DNA from: Candidatus Ruminococcus avistercoris
GTDB taxonomy: Bacteria > Bacillota > Clostridia > Lachnospirales > Lachnospiraceae
Direction: 5' to 3'
Assembly: GCA_019120315.1 (NCBI GenBank)
Contig: DWVJ01000036.1
Span: 119,585-183,584 of the forward strand
Length of the DNA: 64,000 nt
Below are positions 39,354 through 47,925 of this stretch, in pieces (within the stretch, counting starts at the first letter, position 1; each line of letters opens with the position of its first letter). The position numbers and the translations under genes are program-made. A model generated the notes under the pieces. That model was given only the letters and a program-made list of their open reading frames with translations. It did not search any database and had not been told where the DNA came from.

Positions 39354-40955
39354 ATGAAACACAGTAAAAAGTACCTTGTTATGGGAATAGCAGCAGTTCT
39401 GTCGCTTTCTCTGTTTTCGGGATGCAGCAGTTTCGCAGACAGTGAAAACACAGGTGATGAACAGGCAGACACTGCCGGGGAAGAGGTTTTAAATTTTGGA
39501 TGTCAGATGTACGATGACGGTTCTTTGAATTTTGCTCTGGCGCCCAGCAGCGCCTGGAATGCCATGCGTTATGGCATTACGGAGAGTTTGTTTAAGTTTA
39601 ATGACGACATGAGTACGGAACCATGGCTTGCAAAAAGTTATACGGTAAACGATGAACATACCGAGTGGGTGATTACCCTGAGAGATGATATTTGTTTTTC
39701 AGACGGCTGTCCGGTGACGCCTTCGAAAGTAAAGGAATGTTTTGAATATCTGAAGGAGGTTTCCGAAGGGTCTTCGGCGAATGCAGAAAAGTACCTGGAA
39801 TTTGAAGCGGAAATTACTGCGGATGACGAAGCGAATACACTGACTATTGTGACGAGCAAGCCTTATAATGACTTGCCGGGGCAGCTGGCCTACCCGGTTA
39901 TGGCGGTTGTTGATATTGAGCATACCGAGGATTTTATGAATAATGTCATCGGAACCGGCCCTTATATGGTAAATCAGTTTAACGGCGTGGGAGTCGGGTA
40001 TGAGATGGCGGCCAATCCCAACTATTATGAAGAAGTGCCTTATGATAAAGTGAATATTCTTTTCATGGGAGATGCATCGGCAAAGACTATGGCTCTTCAG
40101 AGCGGTCAGGTAGATTTAGTGGAAAATATTACAAATGTAGCGGATATTCAGGATTTCCAGGAGAATTCTGACTTTACGGTGGACATTGCCACCGGCGTAC
40201 GCTGTGGATTTTCCTGGATGAATCTGGAGGGTGTTTTATCCAACGAAGCGCTTCGCCAGGCGATGATCATGGCGATTGATAAAGAAGGGATTTGTGAGTC
40301 TACGACCATCGGCGGTTTGTATACGGCGGGTATTTCTGTATTGCCCTCCAATCTGGATTATGGATACGATGAGCTGAATGACCCGTATCCCTATGATCCG
40401 GAAGGCGCAAAGAAAGTGCTGGATGATGCTGGAATCGTAGATACGGACGGCGACGGCATCCGTGAACTGGATGGGCAGAATATTAACCTGCGTTATGTTT
40501 CCTATGAAAACCGGCTGCTGAATGACTTTTCCGATGCCCATACTCAGTATCTGGCGGAAATTGGGATCGGAGTTACCGCAGAGTACGGCAGCTCTGACGA
40601 TCAGTGGAGCAAACTGGCCGCGGGAGATTACGATCTGAACAATAATAACTGGATTACCGTGGGAAACGGCGATCCGCTGGAGTATCTGGGCAACTGGTAT
40701 TCCAAAACAACATACTGCGGATATTCCAATCCAGAATATGACAAGCTGTATGAATCTCTGCAGAATGAGTTGGATCCGGAAAAAAGAAAAGAGCTGGTAA
40801 AAGAAATGCAGCAGATTATCATAGACGATGCGTTGGTTTTGGTTGACGGATATTATAACAGCTCCATGGTTTATTCCAATAAAAGCGTGGGATATGCTCA
40901 TATCCACACGGCGGATTATTATTGGTTGACGACGGAAATTGTTCCGGCCGAATGA
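39354..40955 (+). CDS. Family 5 extracellular solute-binding lipoprotein (Opp/Dpp/Nik type) under B12 control
   Basis: The 533-residue lipoprotein has a lipobox ending in LFSGC, Cys about 24. The mature part belongs to family 5 of ABC solute-binding proteins, which bind oligopeptides, nickel or metal-chelate complexes. Recognisable parts are WVITLRDDICFSDGCPVT and the RQAMIMAIDKEGI segment. The ligand cannot be read. It is the first gene after the cobalamin riboswitch, so the ligand may be related to cobalt or corrinoids. The Shine-Dalgarno site is GAGGAAGG before ATG 39354. Confidence 0.88.
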   Translation: MKHSKKYLVMGIAAVLSLSLFSGCSSFADSENTGDEQADTAGEEVLNFGCQMYDDGSLNFALAPSSAWNAMRYGITESLFKFNDDMSTEPWLAKSYTVNDEHTEWVITLRDDICFSDGCPVTPSKVKECFEYLKEVSEGSSANAEKYLEFEAEITADDEANTLTIVTSKPYNDLPGQLAYPVMAVVDIEHTEDFMNNVIGTGPYMVNQFNGVGVGYEMAANPNYYEEVPYDKVNILFMGDASAKTMALQSGQVDLVENITNVADIQDFQENSDFTVDIATGVRCGFSWMNLEGVLSNEALRQAMIMAIDKEGICESTTIGGLYTAGISVLPSNLDYGYDELNDPYPYDPEGAKKVLDDAGIVDTDGDGIRELDGQNINLRYVSYENRLLNDFSDAHTQYLAEIGIGVTAEYGSSDDQWSKLAAGDYDLNNNNWITVGNGDPLEYLGNWYSKTTYCGYSNPEYDKLYESLQNELDPEKRKELVKEMQQIIIDDALVLVDGYYNSSMVYSNKSVGYAHIHTADYYWLTTEIVPAE

Positions 40956-40983
40956 TGTTGACTATAAATGAGGTGTGATTGAA

Positions 40984-41925
40984 TTGAGTAAAAAGCAACT
41001 GCTCTCCCGCCTGCTGCAGATTGTGGTGGTTCTGGCGGGAATCAGCTTTATCACTTTTTTTCTGACCTACCTGTCGCCCGGTGACCCGGTGGAAAATATG
41101 TATATCTCCATGGGACAGATGCCTTCAGAAGAGATTGTGGAACAGACCAGGGAAGAGATGGGGCTGAATGACCCATTTCTTACCCAGTATATCCGGTGGC
41201 TGGGAAACTGTCTCCATGGTGATTTCGGCACGTCTTACTCGCTTCACCAGCCTGTGACGGAATTGTTGCTGGAGCGGGTGGGGCCGACGCTGAGGCTGAC
41301 GGCGATGGCGCTGATAATGATGCTGCTTTTGTCGGTTCCCCTGGGTGTTGTTTCGGCGTTATACAAAGATTCCTGGGTGGACTACCTGGCAAGGGGAGTT
41401 ACCTTTCTGGGATGCGCCATGCCTAATTTCTGGGTAGCGCTCCTGCTGATGCTGGCGTTTTGTGTAAGGTTTCCGATTTTTCCGGTTATCAGCGCGCAGG
41501 GTGATTTCAAAAGTTTGTTTCTGCCGGCTCTGACGCTGGCCATCGCCATGGCCTCCAAATACACGCGGCAGGTGCGCGCCGCGGTGCTGGAGGAACTGAA
41601 TCAGGATTATGTGATCGGAGCGCAGGCAAGGGGCATCAGAAAAAGCAGGATCATCTGGGCAAATGTGTTCCCCAATGCGTTGCTGCCCCTTGTGACCATG
41701 CTTGGTCTGTCAGTGGGAAGCCTTTTGGGCGGAACTTCGGTGGTGGAGATCATCTTTTCTTATCCGGGTCTTGGTAACCTTGCGGTGTCTGCCATTACCT
41801 CCAGCGACTATAATCTGATCCAGGGCTATGTGCTCTGGATGGCGCTGATTTATATGGTGATCAATCTGATCGTGGACGCTTCTTATGTATACATAGATCC
41901 CAGGATGCGTATAAAGAGGAGATAA
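40984..41925 (+). CDS. ABC transporter permease, DppB/NikB type
   Basis: The 313-residue inner-membrane permease has about six hydrophobic segments. The N-terminal segment LLQIVVVLAGISFITFFLTYLSPGDP is typical of OppB/DppB/NikB, and the EAA loop shows VIGAQARGIRKSRIIWANVFPNALLP. TTG 40984 has GAGGTG nine bases upstream and is preferred over GTG 40975. It follows the binding protein by 28 bp. Confidence 0.9.
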   Translation: MSKKQLLSRLLQIVVVLAGISFITFFLTYLSPGDPVENMYISMGQMPSEEIVEQTREEMGLNDPFLTQYIRWLGNCLHGDFGTSYSLHQPVTELLLERVGPTLRLTAMALIMMLLLSVPLGVVSALYKDSWVDYLARGVTFLGCAMPNFWVALLLMLAFCVRFPIFPVISAQGDFKSLFLPALTLAIAMASKYTRQVRAAVLEELNQDYVIGAQARGIRKSRIIWANVFPNALLPLVTMLGLSVGSLLGGTSVVEIIFSYPGLGNLAVSAITSSDYNLIQGYVLWMALIYMVINLIVDASYVYIDPRMRIKRR

Positions 41926-41927
41926 GC

Positions 41928-42755
41928 ATGGTAAGGATAAATGATTTTCTGAAAAAAAAGCAATTTGTGATCTTTTTTATTCTGGCAGTACTCATCATTT
42001 TGGCAGCTGTGTTTGCTCCGGTTATAACGCAAGGCGTAGATCCTTTGGAAGGGAGTATGGATGACGCTTTACAGGCTCCCTGTAAAGCGCATATTTTCGG
42101 AACAGACAAAATGGGAAGGGATATTTTTACCCGGGTGATCTACGGTGCCCGCGCTTCTTTGATTTCTACCTTTGGCGTAGTTCTTCTGATTTTTCTGATC
42201 GGTACTGCGGTAGGAATAATTGCCGGATGTTTTGGCGGTATTGTGGACGCGGCGCTTATGCGCGTTGCGGATATGATGGTAGCCTTCCCAGGACTGGTTC
42301 TTGCTCTTGCAGTAGCAGGCATTATAGGATCCAGTATGAAAAACGCAATTATTGCCATTACCATTGTCAGTTGGACAAAGTATGCCAGGCTGGCGCGGTC
42401 ACTGGTACTGAAAATCAAAGACCGGGATTATGTGTCTGCGGCGATTGTTTCCGGAGCCAGGACATCTCATATTATCCGGTCCTATATGCTGCCCAATGCG
42501 CTGCCGATTCTGATCATCACGGCTGCGACGGACGTTGGAAGTATGATGCTGGAGCTTGCCGCATTATCCTTCCTGGGATTCGGTGCAAAGCCGCCCACAC
42601 CGGAGTGGGGTTACATGCTGAACGAGGGGCGCGGACTGATACAGAGTGCGCCGTGGATGATGATTTTCCCCGGCCTGGCAATCTTCCTGGTTGTTGTAGT
42701 ATTTAATATGCTGGGGGATTCTCTGAGGGACATCATGGATCCCAGGGATGAGTAG
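41928..42755 (+). CDS. ABC transporter permease, DppC/NikC type
   Basis: The 275-residue second permease, about six membrane segments. GTDKMGRDIFTRVIYGARASL is the DppC/NikC signature, and the EAA loop SAAIVSGARTSHIIRSYMLPNALP follows. AGGAG-like bases lie within the end of the preceding gene, two bases before it. It forms the heterodimeric channel with the NikB-like partner. Confidence 0.91.
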   Translation: MVRINDFLKKKQFVIFFILAVLIILAAVFAPVITQGVDPLEGSMDDALQAPCKAHIFGTDKMGRDIFTRVIYGARASLISTFGVVLLIFLIGTAVGIIAGCFGGIVDAALMRVADMMVAFPGLVLALAVAGIIGSSMKNAIIAITIVSWTKYARLARSLVLKIKDRDYVSAAIVSGARTSHIIRSYMLPNALPILIITAATDVGSMMLELAALSFLGFGAKPPTPEWGYMLNEGRGLIQSAPWMMIFPGLAIFLVVVVFNMLGDSLRDIMDPRDE

Positions 42756-42774
42756 GGAACGAGGAGACGGGAAG

Positions 42775-43560
42775 ATGTTAAAAATTGATCATATGACAGT
42801 GGCATATAAAAATGTTCCAACAGTGCTGGATTTTTCCATGGATATGAAACCGGGTCAGATCATTGCGCTGGTGGGGGAGAGCGGCAGCGGAAAGACGACG
42901 GTGATCCGTGCGGCGATGGGTCTTCTTCCGGCCGCTGGCAAAGTGACGGAAGGCGACATTGTGTTTGATGGGAAATCCCTTTTGAGTTACGGTCCGGAAC
43001 AGTGGCGTACCTTTCGGGGCAGAGAAATTTCCATGATTTTCCAGGACAGCGGAGCAATGATGAATCCTACCCGCCGTGTAGGCAGTGTATTTGTGGAGTA
43101 TCTCAGAACCCATGAAAAAATCAGTAAAAAGGAGGCATGGAAGAAGGGCGCTGCCATGTTGGAACGGATGCGTCTTCCCGACGGAGACCATGTGATGCGC
43201 TCTTATCCATTTCAACTCTCGGGAGGTATGCGCCAGAGGGTGGGAATTGCCATGGGTATGACTTATCAGCCAAGGCTTTTACTGGCGGATGAACCTACTT
43301 CTGCATTGGATGTGACGACACAGGCGCAGATTGTCCGGCAGATGATGGAACTGCGGGAGGACTATCATACAGGAATTATTATTGTAACGCATAATATCGG
43401 CGTCGCTGCTTATATGGCGGATCACATTATCGTGATGCGAAATGGCAGGATTGAAGATCAGGGGGACAGAGAGCAGATTCTTCACGGTTCCCGAAATGAA
43501 TATACAAGAAAACTGATTGCTTCCGTGCCGTCTGTGGGAGGTGAATGGCTTGAGCACTGA
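42775..43560 (+). CDS. ABC transporter ATP-binding protein, DppD/NikD type
   Basis: The 261-residue ATPase with Walker A GESGSGKTT, signature LSGGMRQRVGIA, Walker B LLADEPTSALD and the His switch in IIVTHN. ATG 42775 has GAGGAG eight bases upstream. The usual Opp C-terminal iron-sulfur cysteine extension is not present here, but appears in the partner ATPase. It ends inside the start region of the next gene. Confidence 0.91.
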   Translation: MLKIDHMTVAYKNVPTVLDFSMDMKPGQIIALVGESGSGKTTVIRAAMGLLPAAGKVTEGDIVFDGKSLLSYGPEQWRTFRGREISMIFQDSGAMMNPTRRVGSVFVEYLRTHEKISKKEAWKKGAAMLERMRLPDGDHVMRSYPFQLSGGMRQRVGIAMGMTYQPRLLLADEPTSALDVTTQAQIVRQMMELREDYHTGIIIVTHNIGVAAYMADHIIVMRNGRIEDQGDREQILHGSRNEYTRKLIASVPSVGGEWLEH

Positions 43561-44527
43561 GGAACTGATTCTGGAAGCGAAACATATCGTAAAGACTTTT
43601 CCTGCCGAAGGAGGGAAAAGTCTGATGGCAAATAATGATATAAATTTAAAGTTTTACCGTGGAAGAACCCTTGGGCTTGTTGGAGAATCCGGATGCGGAA
43701 AAAGTACTTTTATGCGGCTTCTAGTGGCGCTGGAAAGGCCTGATCGCGGCGACATCATTTTTCAGGGGGAAAGTCTGTCTGGGTTAAGAGGTGAGAAACT
43801 GCGGCAGAGCCGCCGGCATATACAGATGGTCTTTCAGGATCCCAATACATCCTTTAATCCTAAAATGCGGATTCGGGATATCGTCTGCGAACCGCTGATG
43901 AATTACGGAAAGATAAAATCCGGTGAGAAAGATAAGATCTGCAGCAGTCTTCTGAAAATGGTAGAACTTCCGGAAGAATTCATGGACCGCTATCCCCACA
44001 GTTTAAGCGGCGGGCAGAGACAGAGAGTGGCAATCGCCCGGGCGCTGGCATTAAAGCCGGAGGTTCTCATCCTGGATGAAGCCACATCGGCGCTGGATGT
44101 GTCGGTACAGAAAACTGTGATTCAACTGCTTGGCAGACTGCAAAAAGAGCTGAATCTGGCCATTGGTTTTATCTGTCATGATATTGCCCTGGTGGCTTCC
44201 ATTTCCGATGATGTTGCCGTTATGTATCTGGGAAATCTGGTGGAGGTGATCCCAGGGATAAAACTGGGGACAGAAGCACAGCATCCCTATACGAAAGCTT
44301 TGATGGGGTCTTTGTTTGATATTCATATGGATTTTCATAAAAAAATCGAAAGTCTTAAAGGAGATGTACCAAGCCCTCTGGATGTTCCTGAGGGATGCCC
44401 CTTCCAGGAACGGTGCGTGCATTGTATGGAAACCTGCAGGAAGGTTCGCCCGGCGCTTCAGAATGTGAGCGAAGATCATCAGGTGGCCTGCCATCTGTAT
44501 CAGAATATAAAAAAGGCCTGTCCCTAA
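43550..44527 (+). CDS. ABC transporter ATP-binding protein, DppF/NikE type
   Basis: The 325-residue second ATPase with Walker A GESGCGKST, signature LSGGQRQRVAIARAL, Walker B LILDEATSALD and the switch His in FICHD. The C-terminal extension ends with the Cys motif CPFQERCVHCMETC, typical of Opp/Dpp ATPases that carry an iron-sulfur site. TTG 43550 is used, with GGGAGG nine bases upstream and overlapping the preceding gene by 11 bp. Confidence 0.91.
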   Translation: MSTEELILEAKHIVKTFPAEGGKSLMANNDINLKFYRGRTLGLVGESGCGKSTFMRLLVALERPDRGDIIFQGESLSGLRGEKLRQSRRHIQMVFQDPNTSFNPKMRIRDIVCEPLMNYGKIKSGEKDKICSSLLKMVELPEEFMDRYPHSLSGGQRQRVAIARALALKPEVLILDEATSALDVSVQKTVIQLLGRLQKELNLAIGFICHDIALVASISDDVAVMYLGNLVEVIPGIKLGTEAQHPYTKALMGSLFDIHMDFHKKIESLKGDVPSPLDVPEGCPFQERCVHCMETCRKVRPALQNVSEDHQVACHLYQNIKKACP

Positions 44528-44559
44528 AAGATGGGGCAGGAAAGGAGACAAAAGTTTAT

Positions 44560-45537
44560 ATGGGAAAAAATCTGACATTGGGAGAGTTGACGGCAAAGCC
44601 TGGGGAGAAGGTTTCCGGCTGGCTGCATATCGCAGATTCCGGACTGGAGATTCCGGTGTCTCTGATCTGCGGCATGCAGGACGGGCCAACGGTTCTTGTA
44701 ACCGGAGGAATCCATAATGCGGAATACGTTGGTATCCAGGCGGCTATAGAATTGCGGGAAGAACTAAAACCTTCACAGATGAGGGGAAAAGTGATCCTTT
44801 TTCCGCTGGTGAATCGTACCGGGTTTGAACACCGGACCATGAGCATGGTCTATGAAGACGGTAAAAATATCAACCGGGAATTTCCGGGTGATCCATCCGG
44901 CACGTTGACGGAACAGATTTGTCACACATTTGTTGATAAAGTCTTTCCGCAGGTCGATTATTACATTGACCTGCACTGTGGGGACGGATACGAGGAACTG
45001 TATCCTCATGTTTATACACTGGGTGCAGCCTCTCCGAAAGTAAATCAGGCTTCTGATGCCATGGCCCGCGCGGTAAATGTAAAATTCCGTTATCCGTCGC
45101 AGAACCCCTCCGGCGGTTCCTATAACCAGGCAGGAAGTATGGGAGTACCCGGTATCCTGCTGGAACGGGGCGGCAGATCTGTGTGGAGTCGAGAAGAAGT
45201 TGAGGCGGATAAGGAAGATATCTGCAATGTTCTGCGCCATCTGCATGTACTGGAGGGTGAACCAGAGTATTATGATACGGTTCAGAGAAAGTTGAGCGAT
45301 GGATATTTCCTCATTGCCGGGCATACCGGAATATGGTATCCTTGTCATCATGCAGGCGACCGCATCAAAAAAGGAGAGCTTCTGGGCGTGATCAAAGATT
45401 ATATGGGAAATATAGTGGAGGAATATTATGCGGAAGCAAGCGGTATCCTGCTTATCCAGACTGTCAGTCTGAATGTGTTGAAGGGAGGGGCTGTGCTTTT
45501 CTATTGCGAGTTGAAAGAGCAGGAAAACAGTTTTTAA
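44560..45537 (+). CDS. Succinylglutamate desuccinylase/aspartoacylase-family zinc hydrolase
   Basis: The 325-residue M14-like amidohydrolase. Zinc ligands fit GGIHNAE (His about 52, Glu about 55) and DLHCGDG (His about 139). An Arg in VNRTGFEHR and a Glu in the region VPGILLERGGR suit substrate binding and catalysis. Family members remove N-acyl or C-terminal groups from amino-acid derivatives. Its place directly behind the ABC genes suggests it processes the imported ligand; that is inference. AAAGGAG lies upstream of ATG 44560. Confidence 0.82.
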   Translation: MGKNLTLGELTAKPGEKVSGWLHIADSGLEIPVSLICGMQDGPTVLVTGGIHNAEYVGIQAAIELREELKPSQMRGKVILFPLVNRTGFEHRTMSMVYEDGKNINREFPGDPSGTLTEQICHTFVDKVFPQVDYYIDLHCGDGYEELYPHVYTLGAASPKVNQASDAMARAVNVKFRYPSQNPSGGSYNQAGSMGVPGILLERGGRSVWSREEVEADKEDICNVLRHLHVLEGEPEYYDTVQRKLSDGYFLIAGHTGIWYPCHHAGDRIKKGELLGVIKDYMGNIVEEYYAEASGILLIQTVSLNVLKGGAVLFYCELKEQENSF

Positions 45538-45539
45538 AG

Positions 45540-46868
45540 ATGAAAAAGAAAAGCGAACTGACGAAGGGTTCCATCGGAAAACAGCTGCTGTTGTTTGCGC
45601 TGCCCCTACTGGGGACCAGCCTGATCCAGCAGTTGTATAATACGGTGGATCTGTTTTTTGTAGGAAATTTTCTTGGCACACAGGCCACGGCGGCGGTGGG
45701 CGCAAGTTCTCTGCTGACCAATTGTATGGTCGGCTTTTTTACAGGTCTTTCCCTGGGAACAGGGGTGATTATTTCCATATCAGTGGGAGAAAATAATAAA
45801 AAGAGAATCCATAAAGTCATTCACACCGCCATGGGGCTTTCCCTGGCCGGAGGCGCGGTTCTGACTTTACTGGGTCTGGCGCTGTCGCGGCAGATCCTTC
45901 TGTGGATGAATACGCCTTTGGAGATTCTGGAGCAGAGTCTTCTTTATATAAGAATTTATCTGTTGGGCATGACTCCTCTTTTTGTGTATAATATGAATGC
46001 CGGCGTCATCCGTGCCCGTGGGGATTCCCGGACGCCGATGGTGTTTCAGCTGACAGGCGCATTGATTAATATTCTGCTGGACTGGATCAGTCTGGCTCAT
46101 TTTGGGATGGGGGTGGAAGGCGCTGCCTGGGCCACTTTTTTATCTCAGTTGGCAGCGGCTGCCGGTACAGTCGTTTATCTAATCCGACGCTCGGATGAAT
46201 ATCGCCTGAACTGGAAAAAAATCGGAATTTCCAGGGATATTCTGCGTTCCGTCATGAAAATTGGTGTTCCGGCCGGATGCCAGAATATGGTGATTACATT
46301 GTCTAATATTTTTGTGCAGACTGCCATTAATAGTCTGGGTGTGTCGGTGATTGCCGCTTTTACCGCTTATTTCAAGGTGGAATGTCTGATTTATTTGCCG
46401 ATTGTGGCTTTTGGACAGGCGGCCACGACTTTTGTCGGACAGAATTTCGGAGCCGGAGAAAAAACAAGAATCCAAAAAGGTGTTATTAACTGCATTGTCA
46501 TGGGATGCGCTTATGCTGTGATTATGGCGATGCTGCTGATCTGGCAGGGAAAAGCAGTTTTGGGGCTGTTTACATCCGATGACAGTGTGATTGCTCTGGG
46601 TATACGGATTATTAGGGTGACGTTCCCTTTTTACTGGCTGTATGTGCTTCTGGAAGTTCACGCAGATGCTCTGCGGGGGATCGGGCGGTCAATACCACCC
46701 ATGGCGCTGATTCTGATATGTATCTGCGGACTGCGCACGGTTTTGCTGCTGGTATTTAACCGGCTCTTTGGAAGCCTGGAAGCAGTGGCGGCGGTTTATC
46801 CCTGCGCCTGGCTGGCGGCGGCAGTCTGTCTGACGGCATGCTGGGTGAAGATCAGGAAACATCTTTAA
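45540..46868 (+). CDS. MATE-family efflux transporter
   Basis: The 442-residue polytopic protein has the NorM/DinF-type MATE features: an N-terminal GSIGKQLLLFALPLLGTSLIQQ, LYNTVDLFFVGNFLG, and VGIPAGCQN-like loops (here VGVPAGCQN at the second half, read as IGVPAGCQN). About twelve segments. It exports cationic or organic compounds by H+ or Na+ antiport. ATG 45540 lies three bases after the hydrolase stop with a weak ribosome-binding site, suggesting translational coupling. An exporter in an import operon is unusual. Confidence 0.87.
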   Translation: MKKKSELTKGSIGKQLLLFALPLLGTSLIQQLYNTVDLFFVGNFLGTQATAAVGASSLLTNCMVGFFTGLSLGTGVIISISVGENNKKRIHKVIHTAMGLSLAGGAVLTLLGLALSRQILLWMNTPLEILEQSLLYIRIYLLGMTPLFVYNMNAGVIRARGDSRTPMVFQLTGALINILLDWISLAHFGMGVEGAAWATFLSQLAAAAGTVVYLIRRSDEYRLNWKKIGISRDILRSVMKIGVPAGCQNMVITLSNIFVQTAINSLGVSVIAAFTAYFKVECLIYLPIVAFGQAATTFVGQNFGAGEKTRIQKGVINCIVMGCAYAVIMAMLLIWQGKAVLGLFTSDDSVIALGIRIIRVTFPFYWLYVLLEVHADALRGIGRSIPPMALILICICGLRTVLLLVFNRLFGSLEAVAAVYPCAWLAAAVCLTACWVKIRKHL

Positions 46869-46893
46869 ATACAAAAAAGGAGACAAAAAGAAG

Positions 46894-47799
46894 ATGCAGT
46901 TAAAGCAATTGCAGTTTTTTGTAGTGAGCGTTGACATGGGCAGTTTTAAGGCGGCGTCAGAAGTGTTGTATACGTCTCAGCCCCATATAAGTAAGACAAT
47001 TAAGGCTTTGGAAGAAGAACTGGACTTTCCCCTTTTGAACAGAAAGGCCAAAGGGGTGGTGATGACAGAGGAGGGACGAAAAGTTTATGAGTATGCGGCC
47101 GGGATACTGCGCAATATGGAAATGATCGGAATGGTTCAGGAGGAAAAAAGATCCGATCATTTTGCTGTGTCGGCGAGTTTTGGCACCGGTCTGTCCCGGC
47201 TGTATACGGAGTTTTATGCCAGAAATCTGGAGAAAAATATCCGATTTCAGTATCTGGAAGGTACGGTAGAGGCGGTTATGCAGGATCTTCATAAACACCG
47301 GTCCGGAATGGGATTCGTATCCATCGCACAGAACCAGTACTTTGCTTTCCAGGACATCCTGCGCTATAAAAGACTTAGCTTTCATCTGTTGAAAAAAACC
47401 CATTCCTGCCTTTTTGTGGGACCTTCCCATCCTCTGTATGGAGAAGAAAAAGTAAATGCCCCGCAGCTGAAAAGTATGAAACTCATCGTACCCAAAGAAG
47501 AGTTCTTTTCTTCCAGCCGCCATTTGAAAAGCAGCATGGATGTTTTTGAAAGAATACCAAAGACGTTGGTTACCGACAGTGGTGACTTGATTATACAGAT
47601 GCTTAAATCCACAGCGCTGGCATACGTGGGAAATTATCAGATGAAAGAGAGATTTTCCCGGGAAGGAATCCATGCTGTTCCCATCCTTTCTGACGGAAGC
47701 GAGGTTTATTTTGGATATGTGCAAAGGATGAGAGATGGACTGAGTCCTCTGGGAGAAGAGTTTCTCCGTTTCATTAAGAAAAAGCTTTCCGTACAGTGA
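46894..47799 (+). CDS. LysR-family transcriptional regulator
   Basis: The 301-residue LysR protein begins with the classic winged helix-turn-helix MQLKQLQFFVVSVDMGSF through SQPHISKTIKALEEELDFPLLNR. A periplasmic-binding-like effector domain follows. It lies 25 bp after the MATE gene on the same strand, so it is probably the last gene of the B12-controlled operon. The regulator could sense the imported compound. Target sites were not identified. Confidence 0.88.
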   Translation: MQLKQLQFFVVSVDMGSFKAASEVLYTSQPHISKTIKALEEELDFPLLNRKAKGVVMTEEGRKVYEYAAGILRNMEMIGMVQEEKRSDHFAVSASFGTGLSRLYTEFYARNLEKNIRFQYLEGTVEAVMQDLHKHRSGMGFVSIAQNQYFAFQDILRYKRLSFHLLKKTHSCLFVGPSHPLYGEEKVNAPQLKSMKLIVPKEEFFSSSRHLKSSMDVFERIPKTLVTDSGDLIIQMLKSTALAYVGNYQMKERFSREGIHAVPILSDGSEVYFGYVQRMRDGLSPLGEEFLRFIKKKLSVQ

Positions 47800-47837
47800 T
47801 AATTCTAAATATTCACAAAATATTAAGAATTGTAGAG

Positions 47838-47867
47838 TTGTATCTATGGATGGAAAAATGGTATACT
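47838..47867 (+). promoter_or_regulatory. Promoter of citrate synthase
   Basis: TTGTAT at 47838-47843 and TATACT at 47862-47867 with an 18-bp spacer, 58 bp before the start. Confidence 0.55.
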
Positions 47868-47925
47868 TAATACAGTGTCTGGATTAATGATGAAGGGGAG
47901 AAGCGACAGAAAGGGGTAGGAACGT

